A DNA stretch of 64,000 nt from Bacteroidales bacterium (GCA_012837935.1 DUQG01000045.1:42989-106988); one strand, 5' to 3'; shown: positions 32,264-42,300, counted from the stretch's first letter. Notes: generated by a model from the letters alone, not told the origin. Made by a program: numbers and translations.

Positions 32264-32713
32264 ATGGCAATAACATTAATGGAACAGGAACAAAAGAGGC
32301 TTCTAAAAAAATTCCACACGCTGCTGGGAAAAGCGGGTTTAGGTGCGGACGAAAAAGAGGCAATCCTTGCCGGATACGGCGTGGAGAGTAGCAAGGAACT
32401 GACGGCTTATGAACTGTTGGAGGCTTGCAATCAATTAGACAAAATGAGTAATCCGAAAGCGGCAGAAATGGACAAATGGCGTAAGCGTGTGATAGCTTCA
32501 ATATTTAGTTATTTCGGTGCATTGGGGCTGCAATCGGATATGAACCGAGTAAAAGGCACGGCGGCTCGTGCGGCACGTGCAGAAACATTTAACGATATTC
32601 CACTGGAACAGCTTAGAACTCTTTACTCCGCTTTTAGCAAAAAAGCCAAAACAGTAGAGCATGTGGATATAGTAACAGAGGATATTATCAATGAACTAAA
32701 ACTACTTAACTAA
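32264..32713 (+). CDS. hypothetical early protein, possibly GemA-like
   Basis: Position and 'LHTLLGKAGL...YGVESSKELTAYELLEA'-type pattern. Weak. Confidence 0.4.
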   Translation: MAITLMEQEQKRLLKKFHTLLGKAGLGADEKEAILAGYGVESSKELTAYELLEACNQLDKMSNPKAAEMDKWRKRVIASIFSYFGALGLQSDMNRVKGTAARAARAETFNDIPLEQLRTLYSAFSKKAKTVEHVDIVTEDIINELKLLN

Positions 32714-32775
32714 AGCCCCCCTCCGGCTCCCCCCGCAAGGGGGAGAGAAATGGGTGAGGTAAAAAACTAATAAAC

Positions 32776-32979
32776 ATGATTTTTTGGAATGAACGGACAA
32801 AAGAACTCGACCGGCAAATAAAAGCTGCCGGGATTGTAACACCAAAACGAGTGAAAAAGAATACTTGGTATCGCAACTTTTTAGCTGCGATGATATGGTA
32901 CGGTCGGTTTATGAGCAACCCGAAAAATGTAGAACTGATAATGAGAATGAAACTTATTAATAACAATTTTAATTTTTAA
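32776..32979 (+). CDS. hypothetical phage protein
   Basis: ORF in operon. Confidence 0.5.
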   Translation: MIFWNERTKELDRQIKAAGIVTPKRVKKNTWYRNFLAAMIWYGRFMSNPKNVELIMRMKLINNNFNF

Positions 32980-32983
32980 TCAC

Positions 32984-33505
32984 ATGGCAAAAAGAACAAA
33001 AAAAATCGTCCACACGGGCGTAACAAGTGAACAAATGGAGCAGGCATTTAGCGACTATGCTATTGCCGATGCAAGAGCGGCAAAGATAAACGCCGGAATT
33101 GATGAACAAATGACTAAAATCCGTGAGAAATGGGCGGATGAGTTGGCAAAGCTGACGGAACGAAAAGAGAAAGCCTTTGACATCATGCAAACCTGGGCGA
33201 TGGAAAATCGGGACGAGGTTTTTGCGAAACGGAAAAGCTACGAAAGTACACACGGAACTATCGGTTTCCGCACCGGAACCCCGAAACTGAAAACACTACG
33301 AGGCTTTACTTGGGCTTCTGTAACTAATCTACTAAAAGAGTTTCTACCGAGCTACGTCCGAATTTCAGAGGAACCTGCAAAAGACAAACTGCTTGCAGAT
33401 AGAGACGTTCCCGAAACGGCAGAACTGTTTGAAAAATGCGGTTTCAGCGTGGTACAAGATGAGACGTTTTATGTGGAACCGAAAAAAGAAGAAAATTCTA
33501 ATTAA
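32984..33505 (+). CDS. gam: Mu Gam-like host-nuclease inhibitor
   Basis: Coiled-coil N-term and 'THGTIGFRTGTPKLKTLRGFTW' Gam signature. Confidence 0.85.
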   Translation: MAKRTKKIVHTGVTSEQMEQAFSDYAIADARAAKINAGIDEQMTKIREKWADELAKLTERKEKAFDIMQTWAMENRDEVFAKRKSYESTHGTIGFRTGTPKLKTLRGFTWASVTNLLKEFLPSYVRISEEPAKDKLLADRDVPETAELFEKCGFSVVQDETFYVEPKKEENSN

Positions 33506-33688
33506 AAGCTGAATAGCTTACTCTCCATCGCTCGCTTGGCTGCGAGTGGTGGAACATAAACCGCTACCGATGGCGTTCGGTGCGGCGGGCAGATGCAAAC
33601 GGGAAGGTATCTGCCCGGGACTGATTTTTTATTAACACAGGGGATACGACAGGCGGGAGTGCCTATCCCCATTAAAACACACACGGAT

Positions 33689-34639
33689 ATGGTATATGGA
33701 TACGTACGGGTAAGTACAGATACACAGGATGTGGAAGCTCAGAAAATAGGAATTGAAGAAAAAGCAAAAATTTTGAATTTATCTATTGATAGATGGATAG
33801 AAGATGACGGTGTAAGCGGCACTACTGAATTTCAAAAGAGAAAATTAGGAAAATTGATGAAAATTCTAAAAGAAGGAGATGTCATAATTGCTTCTGAAAT
33901 AAGTCGTTTTGCCCGTAAACTTTTTCTTTTATTTGAGTTTTTGGGATTTATTACCAATAAAAAAGTGGAATTGTGGACTGTAAAAGACAATTACCATTTA
34001 GACGGTTCCTTACAAAGTACTATTATGGCATTTGCTTTTGGTATAGCTGCACAAATAGAGCGAGATATGATATCGCAACGAACAAAAGAAGGATTGCAAC
34101 GAAGACGAATGGACGGCGTTATTCTCGGTCGCCCAATTGGAGGAAAAAACAAACCCTCAAAGAGAATTGAAGCAAAAATTCCGCTTATTGAAAAATATGC
34201 GAAAATGGGTTTGTCCTATTCCACTATTGCAAGATTAACGAAACTGCATAGACTTACTGTTGCTAATTATTGTAAAGAGAATGGATTTACCGAGCAGTCA
34301 GAGAGATATAAAAATTCAACAAAGCATATTCAAAAGAGAGCTGAAGAAAGGAAGTTGTCCAAATCATTGAAACTATCAGCTATTAATATTACACCGGAAT
34401 ATTTAATAGATGAGTTTAAAAACAATTTTTATAATATCAGCAACTTGGCAAAATCCATAGAAATACCTGTTGGACAGTTAATGGGGATGATAAAAACGTA
34501 TGGTCTTGAAGAAGAATTGGCAAGGCTACAAGCAGAAGCACGTGAAAAAAACCCATCACTTTCTGCCCAAGGTAGAAAGTTAGGACTTTCTGACACCAGA
34601 GATGTTAGGCGTTATATCAACAATCATAAAAACCAATGA
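33689..34639 (+). CDS. serine recombinase (resolvase/invertase family) with extended C-terminus
   Basis: 'VYGYVRVSTDTQDVEAQ', 'IASEISRFAR', 'ERDMISQRTKEGLQRRR'. Start at 33689 with CACACGGATATG leader. Confidence 0.88.
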   Translation: MVYGYVRVSTDTQDVEAQKIGIEEKAKILNLSIDRWIEDDGVSGTTEFQKRKLGKLMKILKEGDVIIASEISRFARKLFLLFEFLGFITNKKVELWTVKDNYHLDGSLQSTIMAFAFGIAAQIERDMISQRTKEGLQRRRMDGVILGRPIGGKNKPSKRIEAKIPLIEKYAKMGLSYSTIARLTKLHRLTVANYCKENGFTEQSERYKNSTKHIQKRAEERKLSKSLKLSAINITPEYLIDEFKNNFYNISNLAKSIEIPVGQLMGMIKTYGLEEELARLQAEAREKNPSLSAQGRKLGLSDTRDVRRYINNHKNQ

Positions 34640-35445
34640 AACGATTTTGGACACCGGAGGAGATTGAACTCTTAAAAGAAAAGTACCCGATATCTACTCC
34701 GGCAGAATTACAAGCACTTTTCCCGAATAGAACATATTCAGCAATAAAAGGGAAAGTAAAGGCACTGAAACTATTGAAAGCAAAACAGCGTTTTCGATTT
34801 TCGCCTTCACAGATTAAATACCTTAAACAGAATTACTCGAATACACTTAATCGGGATTTGGCGGATTACTTTAGATGTGAAATAGGTACGATAGAGAATA
34901 AAGCTTTTGAACTTGGATTAAAAAAAAACCGAAGTTTTATAGCTGAAATTGCTCGTAAAAATATGGCATGTCCACATCATCCCGGTCGTAAGAGTTGGAT
35001 AAAAAAGGGTACTGTCCCGCCAAATAAAGGGAAAAAGCAAATCGAGTACATGACACCGGAAGCAATAGAACGTACCAAGGCAACACGTTTCAAAAAGGGG
35101 CAACGAGTATGGAACCATAAGCCAGTTGGGTATGAGAGGGTTAATACATCCGGTTATACAGAAGTAAAAACAGCCGAACCTAATAAATTTGAGTTGAAAC
35201 ATCGGGTTATCTGGCGACAGCATTATGGTAAAATCCCCAGAGGGCATAATGTTCAGTTCCGGGATGGAAACCCACAGAATTTTAATATTGAGAACCTTTA
35301 TTTGATAAGTCGCAGCGAGCAGCTAAGTAAAGAAAATAGCATACATGCCCGCTACCCAAAAGATGTGCAGTTGGCAATTCAAATGAAAGGAGCATTGAAT
35401 AGGTATATAAATAAAATAAAGAATAACAACGATTCAGCGGTTTAG
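34636..35445 (+). CDS. HNH endonuclease with SANT/Myb-like N-terminal repeats
   Basis: 'FWTPEEIELLKEKYP...RTYSAIKGKVKAL' and C-term 'HRVIWRQHYGKIPRGHNVQFRDGNPQNFNIENLYLIS'. Confidence 0.8.
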   Translation: MKRFWTPEEIELLKEKYPISTPAELQALFPNRTYSAIKGKVKALKLLKAKQRFRFSPSQIKYLKQNYSNTLNRDLADYFRCEIGTIENKAFELGLKKNRSFIAEIARKNMACPHHPGRKSWIKKGTVPPNKGKKQIEYMTPEAIERTKATRFKKGQRVWNHKPVGYERVNTSGYTEVKTAEPNKFELKHRVIWRQHYGKIPRGHNVQFRDGNPQNFNIENLYLISRSEQLSKENSIHARYPKDVQLAIQMKGALNRYINKIKNNNDSAV

Positions 35446-35474
35446 GAAAACCGCTGTCCCTAAAACACACGGAA

Positions 35475-35831
35475 ATGAATAGAAAAGTAAACACAGGCAT
35501 CACTATGACGGACATACGTCATGAAGCGTTTGATGCCATTCAAAAGTTAAAAAGCGGCGAAATGGATGTAAAAACAGCCGCTGAAATCCGCAATTTGTGC
35601 GGTGTAGTAATTGACGTTGCCAAAACGCAAGTGGAATTTATGAAAGCCATCCCTAATGCAGTGAGAGAGCAAATGAAGCCGGAAGAGGTTAAAGCTATTG
35701 CGGGTACGCTGCGAGACCGAGATGCAGAGTTTGACGAAGTAATGTACGAGGTAGAAACTTCACAAGGTATTAAAACGTACGGACGAAAAGAAGTACCCAT
35801 AGAGCCAAGAGAAAGGAGCATAGGAGCATGA
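35475..35831 (+). CDS. hypothetical phage protein
   Basis: ORF, CACACGGAAATG leader. Confidence 0.55.
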   Translation: MNRKVNTGITMTDIRHEAFDAIQKLKSGEMDVKTAAEIRNLCGVVIDVAKTQVEFMKAIPNAVREQMKPEEVKAIAGTLRDRDAEFDEVMYEVETSQGIKTYGRKEVPIEPRERSIGA

Positions 35832-36223
35832 TACTATCATTTAAAGAGCAATTCAAAGAGCCGATATTGAGTGGCAGAAAAATTCACACTATCAGAAACG
35901 TAGGACGATGGCGTGTAGGTGCAGCTATTCAGTTTGCTACGGGAGTGCGAACAAAGAATTACGAGCAGTTCCATTCGGGAACTTGTAAGGGTGTACAAGA
36001 TATTGAGATAAAGTACACCGATATGCGTGGAGCCGTGGAAATTTATATCGACGGCAAACACTACGGAACTTGGCACAGATTTATTCCTGAAAAGTCGGTT
36101 AATGTTGCTGTTATTACTACTCTGGCAATTAACGAAGGTTTTGATGGCGTTAAAGAGTTTTTAGAATGGTTTAACCGAGATTATAAAGGCGATTTAGTTC
36201 ACTGGACGGACTTTAAATACTGA
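35828..36223 (+). CDS. hypothetical protein, ASCH-like N-terminus
   Basis: 'ILSFKEQFKEPILSGRKIHTIR'. Confidence 0.5.
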   Translation: MILSFKEQFKEPILSGRKIHTIRNVGRWRVGAAIQFATGVRTKNYEQFHSGTCKGVQDIEIKYTDMRGAVEIYIDGKHYGTWHRFIPEKSVNVAVITTLAINEGFDGVKEFLEWFNRDYKGDLVHWTDFKY

Positions 36224-36227
36224 CACA

Positions 36228-36533
36228 ATGATAAGCGAAGTAAGTATAATAACCGGAGTACCGGAACTGGTTATTTTAGAAAGTAGGAAAAACCCTATTT
36301 GTGAAATACGTCAGCTATATTGGAAGCTGATGCGTGAACACGGTTATTTTTATCAAGAAATTGCACGGTTATCCGGCAAACGAAACCATGCTACTATTAT
36401 TCTCGGCATTCGACATATAGATGGGATTATTAAAACAGACAAACAAATGGCTCAACTTTGGGAGCAAATAAAAAAAATCGAAAATGGAAGAAAAATTAAA
36501 TGCTTTGACAAAAGACAATGTGAAAAAATTTGA
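36228..36533 (+). CDS. DnaA C-terminal (domain IV)-like DNA-binding protein
   Basis: 'LYWKLMREHGYFYQEIARLSGKRNHATIILGIRHIDGII' resembles the DnaA signature helix-turn-helix. Confidence 0.65.
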   Translation: MISEVSIITGVPELVILESRKNPICEIRQLYWKLMREHGYFYQEIARLSGKRNHATIILGIRHIDGIIKTDKQMAQLWEQIKKIENGRKIKCFDKRQCEKI

Positions 36534-36669
36534 AGATTTAGCACGACCGATGATGAAATATTTGTGTGAAAATTATCATCCACATGTTACTGTAATAATT
36601 ACACCTACAAACGCAGAACTATTAGAAGGAAAAATGTCAACAGGGGAAATATTAGATTATGTTGATTAA
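36484..36669 (+). CDS. hypothetical phage protein
   Basis: ORF overlapping the preceding gene. Confidence 0.45.
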   Translation: MEEKLNALTKDNVKKFEDLARPMMKYLCENYHPHVTVIITPTNAELLEGKMSTGEILDYVD

Positions 36670-36682
36670 AAAGATAAATTCT

Positions 36683-37066
36683 ATGATAATAGCAGTAGAT
36701 TTTGACGGTACGATAGTAGAGAATAGATATCCCGAAATTGGCGAGTTTCGACCGGGAGCGGTGGAGGCTCTGCGTAAATTGAAACGGGATGGATACCAAC
36801 TTATCTTGTGGACTTGCCGCACAGGTCTGGAACTGGCAAGAGCAGTGGCTGTATGTGCCGAGGCGGGTATAAGGTTTGATGCCATCAATGCGAACCTGCG
36901 TAGTGAAGTGGTAAAGTACGGGAGCGACAGCCGAAAGATTAATGCCGATATCTACGTGGATGACCGCGGATTGTCTAAGCTGCCGGATTGGAGCAATATT
37001 TATACGGAAATACGAGAAAAACTTCCGCTGTATCCTGATGTTGTGATAAATGAAGGTTATTTATAA
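36683..37066 (+). CDS. HAD-like hydrolase
   Basis: 'IIAVDFDGTIVENRYPEIGEFRPGAVEALRKLKRDGYQLILWTCRTG'. Confidence 0.8.
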   Translation: MIIAVDFDGTIVENRYPEIGEFRPGAVEALRKLKRDGYQLILWTCRTGLELARAVAVCAEAGIRFDAINANLRSEVVKYGSDSRKINADIYVDDRGLSKLPDWSNIYTEIREKLPLYPDVVINEGYL

Positions 37067-37086
37067 TTAATTTAATTTCAGAGGGT

Positions 37087-37329
37087 TTGGAAATCCTCTG
37101 TCCCGATATGAACGAAAACACCCGAAAGAAGGCTATTCTTGTACAGGAGATGCTGGACAAGTACTATGAACCTGAGCGGCAGGACAGATGCAAGCTGTGG
37201 GTGTACCGGAACTATATACGAAAAGCAATACCAATGAGTGAGCGAACATTTTGGCGCTATTGCGCTCGAGATGTGGAAAATAATAAAAAAGTAGAGGAGA
37301 ATAAAGACCAATTGAAATTGTGGGATTAA
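37087..37329 (+). CDS. hypothetical phage protein
   Basis: ORF in operon. Confidence 0.5.
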   Translation: MEILCPDMNENTRKKAILVQEMLDKYYEPERQDRCKLWVYRNYIRKAIPMSERTFWRYCARDVENNKKVEENKDQLKLWD

Positions 37330-37344
37330 TAAAAATATGTAACT

Positions 37345-37602
37345 TTGAGCAAAATTATTAAACAAGAAAATAAAATGGAAATAAGTTTTGGAGAAAAGTT
37401 TTATTTATCTACAGATGGATACTATTTCATGTATAGACACGATAAGAATGATTTCAGTATAGTAAGAGCTTCATTATATAATTTAAAAAATGAAAAAATA
37501 GATGACGTTAGAGTATCAGCTGGATATGGTATCTCAGAGTTAAGTCATACTGACCTGATTAATCATTTTGAGGCAAGACTATTTCTCGGAATTATAAAAT
37601 AA
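37345..37602 (+). CDS. hypothetical phage protein
   Basis: ORF in operon. Confidence 0.45.
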   Translation: MSKIIKQENKMEISFGEKFYLSTDGYYFMYRHDKNDFSIVRASLYNLKNEKIDDVRVSAGYGISELSHTDLINHFEARLFLGIIK

Positions 37603-37623
37603 TTAATTAAAAAACAAAATATT

Positions 37624-37779
37624 ATGGTAACACAAGATGAAAGTTATTTGATGCTTGTCGCGTTGATTAGCGTGGTGCTTTTGATAGTGTTTTTTGTAAA
37701 GCTGTTTGAGATAGCGAAAACGCTAAAAGAAATTAGAGATAGGATGCCCGATAAAAAGGATAATAAAAAAGCCCCGTAA
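37624..37779 (+). CDS. small membrane protein, 51 aa
   Basis: MVTQDESYLMLVALISVVLLIVFFVKLFEIAKTLKEIRDRMPDKKDNKKAP; ends in the terminator stem. Confidence 0.5.
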   Translation: MVTQDESYLMLVALISVVLLIVFFVKLFEIAKTLKEIRDRMPDKKDNKKAP

Positions 37780-37796
37780 TCGGGGCTTTTTTTATG
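37764..37796. terminator. bidirectional terminator between convergent phage operons
   Basis: AAAAAAGCCCCG-TAAT-CGGGGCTTTTTTT. Confidence 0.85.
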
Positions 37797-38055
37797 CTGC
37801 AATAGCCAGTCCTATTGCTACAAGTGCTGCTGCTACGACTGTGGCAAGGGCAATGGCAATAACGTTCCACCAGTCGAAGGGTCGGTAATCGCCTTCGGGT
37901 GTGATGGTTTTGTAACGTTCTATGCCTTCCACGGCTAAAGCTCCGGGAATGCCTGTAACTAATCCTGCCACAGGGTGCATAAGTAGCGATATTGCTACGA
38001 TGATGACAAATACGATAAGCATTGTCATTTTTCTTTGTTTTAGTTGTTTAATCAT
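37792..38055 (-). CDS. small membrane protein
   Basis: Two hydrophobic segments. Confidence 0.5.
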   Translation of the reverse strand: MIKQLKQRKMTMLIVFVIIVAISLLMHPVAGLVTGIPGALAVEGIERYKTITPEGDYRPFDWWNVIAIALATVVAAALVAIGLAIAA

Positions 38056-38075
38056 ATCAAAAAAGTTTTAAGTGG

Positions 38076-41000
38076 TTATTGTTTTATTCCGTTGATATAT
38101 ACTCCGTTGTTATTTATTTCGATGGAGTAATTACCGTTTTTGCTTGTGAGTTTCATATTTCCTTTTGCCTGCAGGAAGTAGTCAGATGCGTTTTGGCGAA
38201 CGTATAAATATTCGTCTGCAGCTCCTACGCATAATAGTCCATCGGAGCGGAGATATACCCGCTGTAGCGCTTCTTTTTTCATGGCTGCGTTTTCCATATC
38301 TATACTCATCCCAATGCTTATATTTCCGTGCGTAGCGTAAGAGTAGTAGTCGTCTGTATCTCTCCCTGGCGCATAAGTTAATCGGGTGATGCCTTCTATC
38401 TGATATGTTCCTGCCGGTAGTTGTTCATTTACGTGCAACCATTTGCCGGTTGTATTAGGAGCCTGTGTGTCAATATCCCAACTGTCAATTACGACTGCTC
38501 CTGACGTTTTATTTTTCAGCCTGAGAGTTATGGTTCTGGTTTCATGCTCCGAAGGTGCTGTAACGCTTGCATACACATTAAACCAAACGTGTGCAGCAGC
38601 ATTGAGAGTAAATTCCTTTAATACCGAGCGTTCCGTGTAGTTAGGCGTATCAAGCGGGTTGTTTTGTGTAGCACCGATGAGGTTTGGAAATGTCGCACCG
38701 GAATATTGGTCTATCTGTTTGGTGTAACTCTCATAAAACGAGTTAACGATAGCTTGTGCGGCGAAGTTTCCAAGATAATCGGGCAGATTGCCGATAGGCT
38801 CGTTAAGGATAGAAATTTCTTTACCTTCAAGGATATTTGATAATTCTATTTTTCCATCATCAAAAACTTTGAACGGTGCTTTATCCATATCCTGAACTGG
38901 CGAACCTGCCCAGAACCGGATAGGATTGGAATTAAGTCCGTTCATACCGGCGGTTACTTTGCCGTTTTCATTTTTCACGCCCATCACATTGCCGAGTACC
39001 AGTCCGCCATTGATTTCAGTGCTTCCGGCTATTGCTCGTTCCAGATATGGGTGGTTTCGATATGCTGTTGGTTTGGTTCCCTGCTCCAGTTGAATGTTGG
39101 TTATATATACAGCTTTAACTCGTGATGAATAAAAAACAAAGTTGCTGTGGTGTGTAGGTGTAAATGGTATTATGTATCTCGTCCATATATTAGAGAGCAT
39201 TTGATTATAATAAGTCCCCTCATGTCCGCAGGAAATCTCGCCACCTGCAGGGTCGTCAATCCTTGCCCAAAATGATAGCACGTAAGGCTTGTTAAGTTCC
39301 AGTTGGTTGGTATCTACAAAATTTTGCCACACGCCTTGGTGCTGTCCGTTTGCCTTTAACCTCAACGCGGAAAATGCACCGGACGGCAAGTTGGTGTAAA
39401 CAATACTTAATTCCGGCGGTGTTTGACTTGGACTGTAATTTATGTTCCACTCATTCAGTTCTGCCGAGAAATTGCCGTTGCGGATAAGGTTAACGCCACC
39501 GATGCTAAGTTCTTTCCATTCGGCAATATTTTCCAGCCCGGACGAACCTGCACCAAAAATTATTTTTCCGGCTATTATACCATTCAGAAGGTCAAAGTAA
39601 GTATTGCCGTCCTGCGCAATAATTTTATCCGTAGTTATTCGTCCCGGTAAGACTTCGGTATATCCATAGACCGGAGCAAAAGAACGGTCGCCGCTATGTT
39701 CGCTGTTAAGTATGCCGATAAGGAAATGGTAATATCCAGTTTCGCCTTCCATAGCAATAGCCGTTTCAGAAAGTTTATAAGTTCCTGCCGTACTCGTTTT
39801 ACTACATCTTAAATAGAGATAAAATGCCGTTTGAGTATCGGTTAAAGCGGGCGATGTATAGCCGGAAATATCCCAAAATTTGTAGGTTTGCGGTCTGTCG
39901 CCTGTGGAAATTTCAGTAACACCCAAGGTCATGTGCTGAATAATTCCTGCGGCTGCCGTGAGCTTTTTTGTGGCGGTGCTAAATGTTATATTATGATCCA
40001 CCCGCACCGGATTGGTTTTACTGTTTACAAAACGGAACTGCAAACTTTCATCTCCGGCAATTAACTGCATTGTTCTTACGGTTAGCGGATTAACGGAACC
40101 GGCAAAGTTAAGCAGTGAATTTTCCAGCATTTCCTGTGTTTCTTTCGTATCGCGCCACTGGCGCTGTGCAAATCGGATTACATCCTTGCGATTTTTCTCA
40201 ACTATTACCTCGTCGGCTTCCAGCTTTGCCAGACCGGATGCAAAAGAGCCGGACACCGATGCGTTGCTTAGTGTTATTTCCGGTTTATGCGGACTATTTA
40301 CATAGTCTTTTACCGAAACAATGCGAATAACTTCTCCGTTAGGAAGAAATTGCGGATCGGAAAAAAGCACATGTCCTCCCGGGACAACTTTACCTCCAAT
40401 ATCTAACCAGCGAGATTTTGACCAAATACCATCCAACGCTCCGGTAAATTGAAACTTATTTGTTTCCTCCTCTGCAAAGAATTTAACGGCTTCCAGGAAC
40501 ATATCCCACGATGCTCCCGACTTGTCGCTGTCGTTTTGGATGTAAGCCTGTGGCATTCGGATATTAAAAACGGCGTATTTATCTCCAACACCAGGAACGT
40601 ATGCGCCGCCCGGCATAATCATTCCGTCCTGCTCCTGCGGTACGATTTTAAAACGGCGCTCGGCGTGGATATATCCGGTTAAGTCATCCTCCGATTGTTC
40701 AATATCAAACTCGCGCCCAGCCAATATGCCGGACTGAAAAACAATAGTCGCTTTTTTGCCCGCAATGCGGCAGTCGCGATAGTTAAGCGATGTCGGTATG
40801 CTGCTATCTTTTATATCATAGAGGTTTTTAGAAGCGTCCACCGTTATCACTTGGCTCACCGTTCCTACTCGTTTCGGATAGATATCGGAACCATCGTAGC
40901 TGCCCTCGCCTACGTTAGTGTTGCCGTCGCGTGTGATGCTCATACCTTCTGCATCGGTACGGTAGGTTTTACCCTCATACACCAGCGTGCCCAATTTTGG

Positions 41001-41693
41001 CAATAAGAGCGTAAGACTGCCGTAAGATGAAAAGTCTATATTTCGCTCACCACCTTGCACGTATAATCTGCCGATTGGTATTTTGTCGCCGTCGTTTATC
41101 CTTCCGGTTCCTGACTTAAAGCCATTCCCTTTTCCGTAACTAAGCGCCAGCGGCTCATCCTTGAATTTTTCAACTTTCCGCAGGTGAATAGTTTTACCGG
41201 CTATTTCCCACTCGGTACTAAACTCATGAGCCAGTCGGCTTAGTACATCGAAACAACTCTCGTGATTAAATGAAATAAGTTTATCCGGTGCATCGACACA
41301 CTCGCCAACCGTCCAACCACTATCGTGTACATTCATGTTTAGAACGATGCGTGTAACGAAGTCCACAGGTTTAGCAGTGAGTGGAAATTTCAGCCGATAA
41401 GGGATAGCAGCCGTATCTTTGAATTTGAACCGCTTTAGTAATTCACGATTGCCGTGGAGCGTAAGGGTATATTCAAAGTTTCGGGTGTTATGCTTTTTAA
41501 AATTTTCAGGATAAAATAGTGTATATCGCTGTCCTTCAAAATCCACATACGAGCCGAGCGGTATAGTTACACTTTCGGGAGCAGAAAAATAGAGTGTCAG
41601 GCTATCATCGCTCATAATAGAGCGATAACGAACTGAGCGGTCATCTACTTGTATATCGCAGAGAAGTGTGTTTTGAGGGTTGAATATTTTCAT
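38076..41693 (-). CDS. tail-tip/Tal-like tail protein with C-terminal fibre regions
   Basis: 1205 aa, N-term tail-associated pattern, lectin-like 'GVNLIRNGNFSAELNEWNI' module. Confidence 0.7.
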   Translation of the reverse strand: MKIFNPQNTLLCDIQVDDRSVRYRSIMSDDSLTLYFSAPESVTIPLGSYVDFEGQRYTLFYPENFKKHNTRNFEYTLTLHGNRELLKRFKFKDTAAIPYRLKFPLTAKPVDFVTRIVLNMNVHDSGWTVGECVDAPDKLISFNHESCFDVLSRLAHEFSTEWEIAGKTIHLRKVEKFKDEPLALSYGKGNGFKSGTGRINDGDKIPIGRLYVQGGERNIDFSSYGSLTLLLPKLGTLVYEGKTYRTDAEGMSITRDGNTNVGEGSYDGSDIYPKRVGTVSQVITVDASKNLYDIKDSSIPTSLNYRDCRIAGKKATIVFQSGILAGREFDIEQSEDDLTGYIHAERRFKIVPQEQDGMIMPGGAYVPGVGDKYAVFNIRMPQAYIQNDSDKSGASWDMFLEAVKFFAEEETNKFQFTGALDGIWSKSRWLDIGGKVVPGGHVLFSDPQFLPNGEVIRIVSVKDYVNSPHKPEITLSNASVSGSFASGLAKLEADEVIVEKNRKDVIRFAQRQWRDTKETQEMLENSLLNFAGSVNPLTVRTMQLIAGDESLQFRFVNSKTNPVRVDHNITFSTATKKLTAAAGIIQHMTLGVTEISTGDRPQTYKFWDISGYTSPALTDTQTAFYLYLRCSKTSTAGTYKLSETAIAMEGETGYYHFLIGILNSEHSGDRSFAPVYGYTEVLPGRITTDKIIAQDGNTYFDLLNGIIAGKIIFGAGSSGLENIAEWKELSIGGVNLIRNGNFSAELNEWNINYSPSQTPPELSIVYTNLPSGAFSALRLKANGQHQGVWQNFVDTNQLELNKPYVLSFWARIDDPAGGEISCGHEGTYYNQMLSNIWTRYIIPFTPTHHSNFVFYSSRVKAVYITNIQLEQGTKPTAYRNHPYLERAIAGSTEINGGLVLGNVMGVKNENGKVTAGMNGLNSNPIRFWAGSPVQDMDKAPFKVFDDGKIELSNILEGKEISILNEPIGNLPDYLGNFAAQAIVNSFYESYTKQIDQYSGATFPNLIGATQNNPLDTPNYTERSVLKEFTLNAAAHVWFNVYASVTAPSEHETRTITLRLKNKTSGAVVIDSWDIDTQAPNTTGKWLHVNEQLPAGTYQIEGITRLTYAPGRDTDDYYSYATHGNISIGMSIDMENAAMKKEALQRVYLRSDGLLCVGAADEYLYVRQNASDYFLQAKGNMKLTSKNGNYSIEINNNGVYINGIKQ

Positions 41694-41728
41694 TTTTTTA
41701 CAAATTTATTTTATACGAATTACGCGAA

Positions 41729-42229
41729 TTACGACTGTTTTATTATTTCAATAAAGCGTTTGCGAATATTATCTTGTATTTTATTTATCAATATAACAGA
41801 TTTGCCGACAAACGGTCTGGGTTTCATTATAAATGATTTTTTACCGTATATTTTAGCCGGTAGCCCAAATTGGTGTACTGCTGCATAGGATTTGTCGTTG
41901 GTTATTTTTGCACCGTCCTGTGTACGAACATAGCTGAAAGCATTAGCCAACTCTCGAGTTTCTCCAGATAATATCTTGGCGGTAGTGCGGGCTTGTGAAA
42001 ATTTTCCTGTTTGTCCGCTGTGTCCGTACCAAGGGGTTTCCGGCTTGCGGCGTTCTACCTCTGACCATTTCTCCAACTTTTCGTCAGTAAACCCTTCATC
42101 CAAAAACGACTGTTTAAAGTGATTAATAGCCTCAACCCCTAACATATCTTTTATTTCCTTGCCTGTAACGTAATCGTTTAATTCTTTCATTTTTTGAGGA
42201 AATTGTTTGGCAAATTGGGATAAATCCAT
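41729..42229 (-). CDS. Mu gpG-like virion morphogenesis protein
   Basis: 'HFKQSFLDEGFTDEKLEKWSEVERRK...HSGQTGKFSQART' pattern. Confidence 0.75.
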   Translation of the reverse strand: MDLSQFAKQFPQKMKELNDYVTGKEIKDMLGVEAINHFKQSFLDEGFTDEKLEKWSEVERRKPETPWYGHSGQTGKFSQARTTAKILSGETRELANAFSYVRTQDGAKITNDKSYAAVHQFGLPAKIYGKKSFIMKPRPFVGKSVILINKIQDNIRKRFIEIIKQS

Positions 42230-42300
42230 ATGTCAGAACTATTTTTTGTGATTTGTGAAAAATTTAAATGATATTTGAACAATAATTGAAAATAAAGTGT

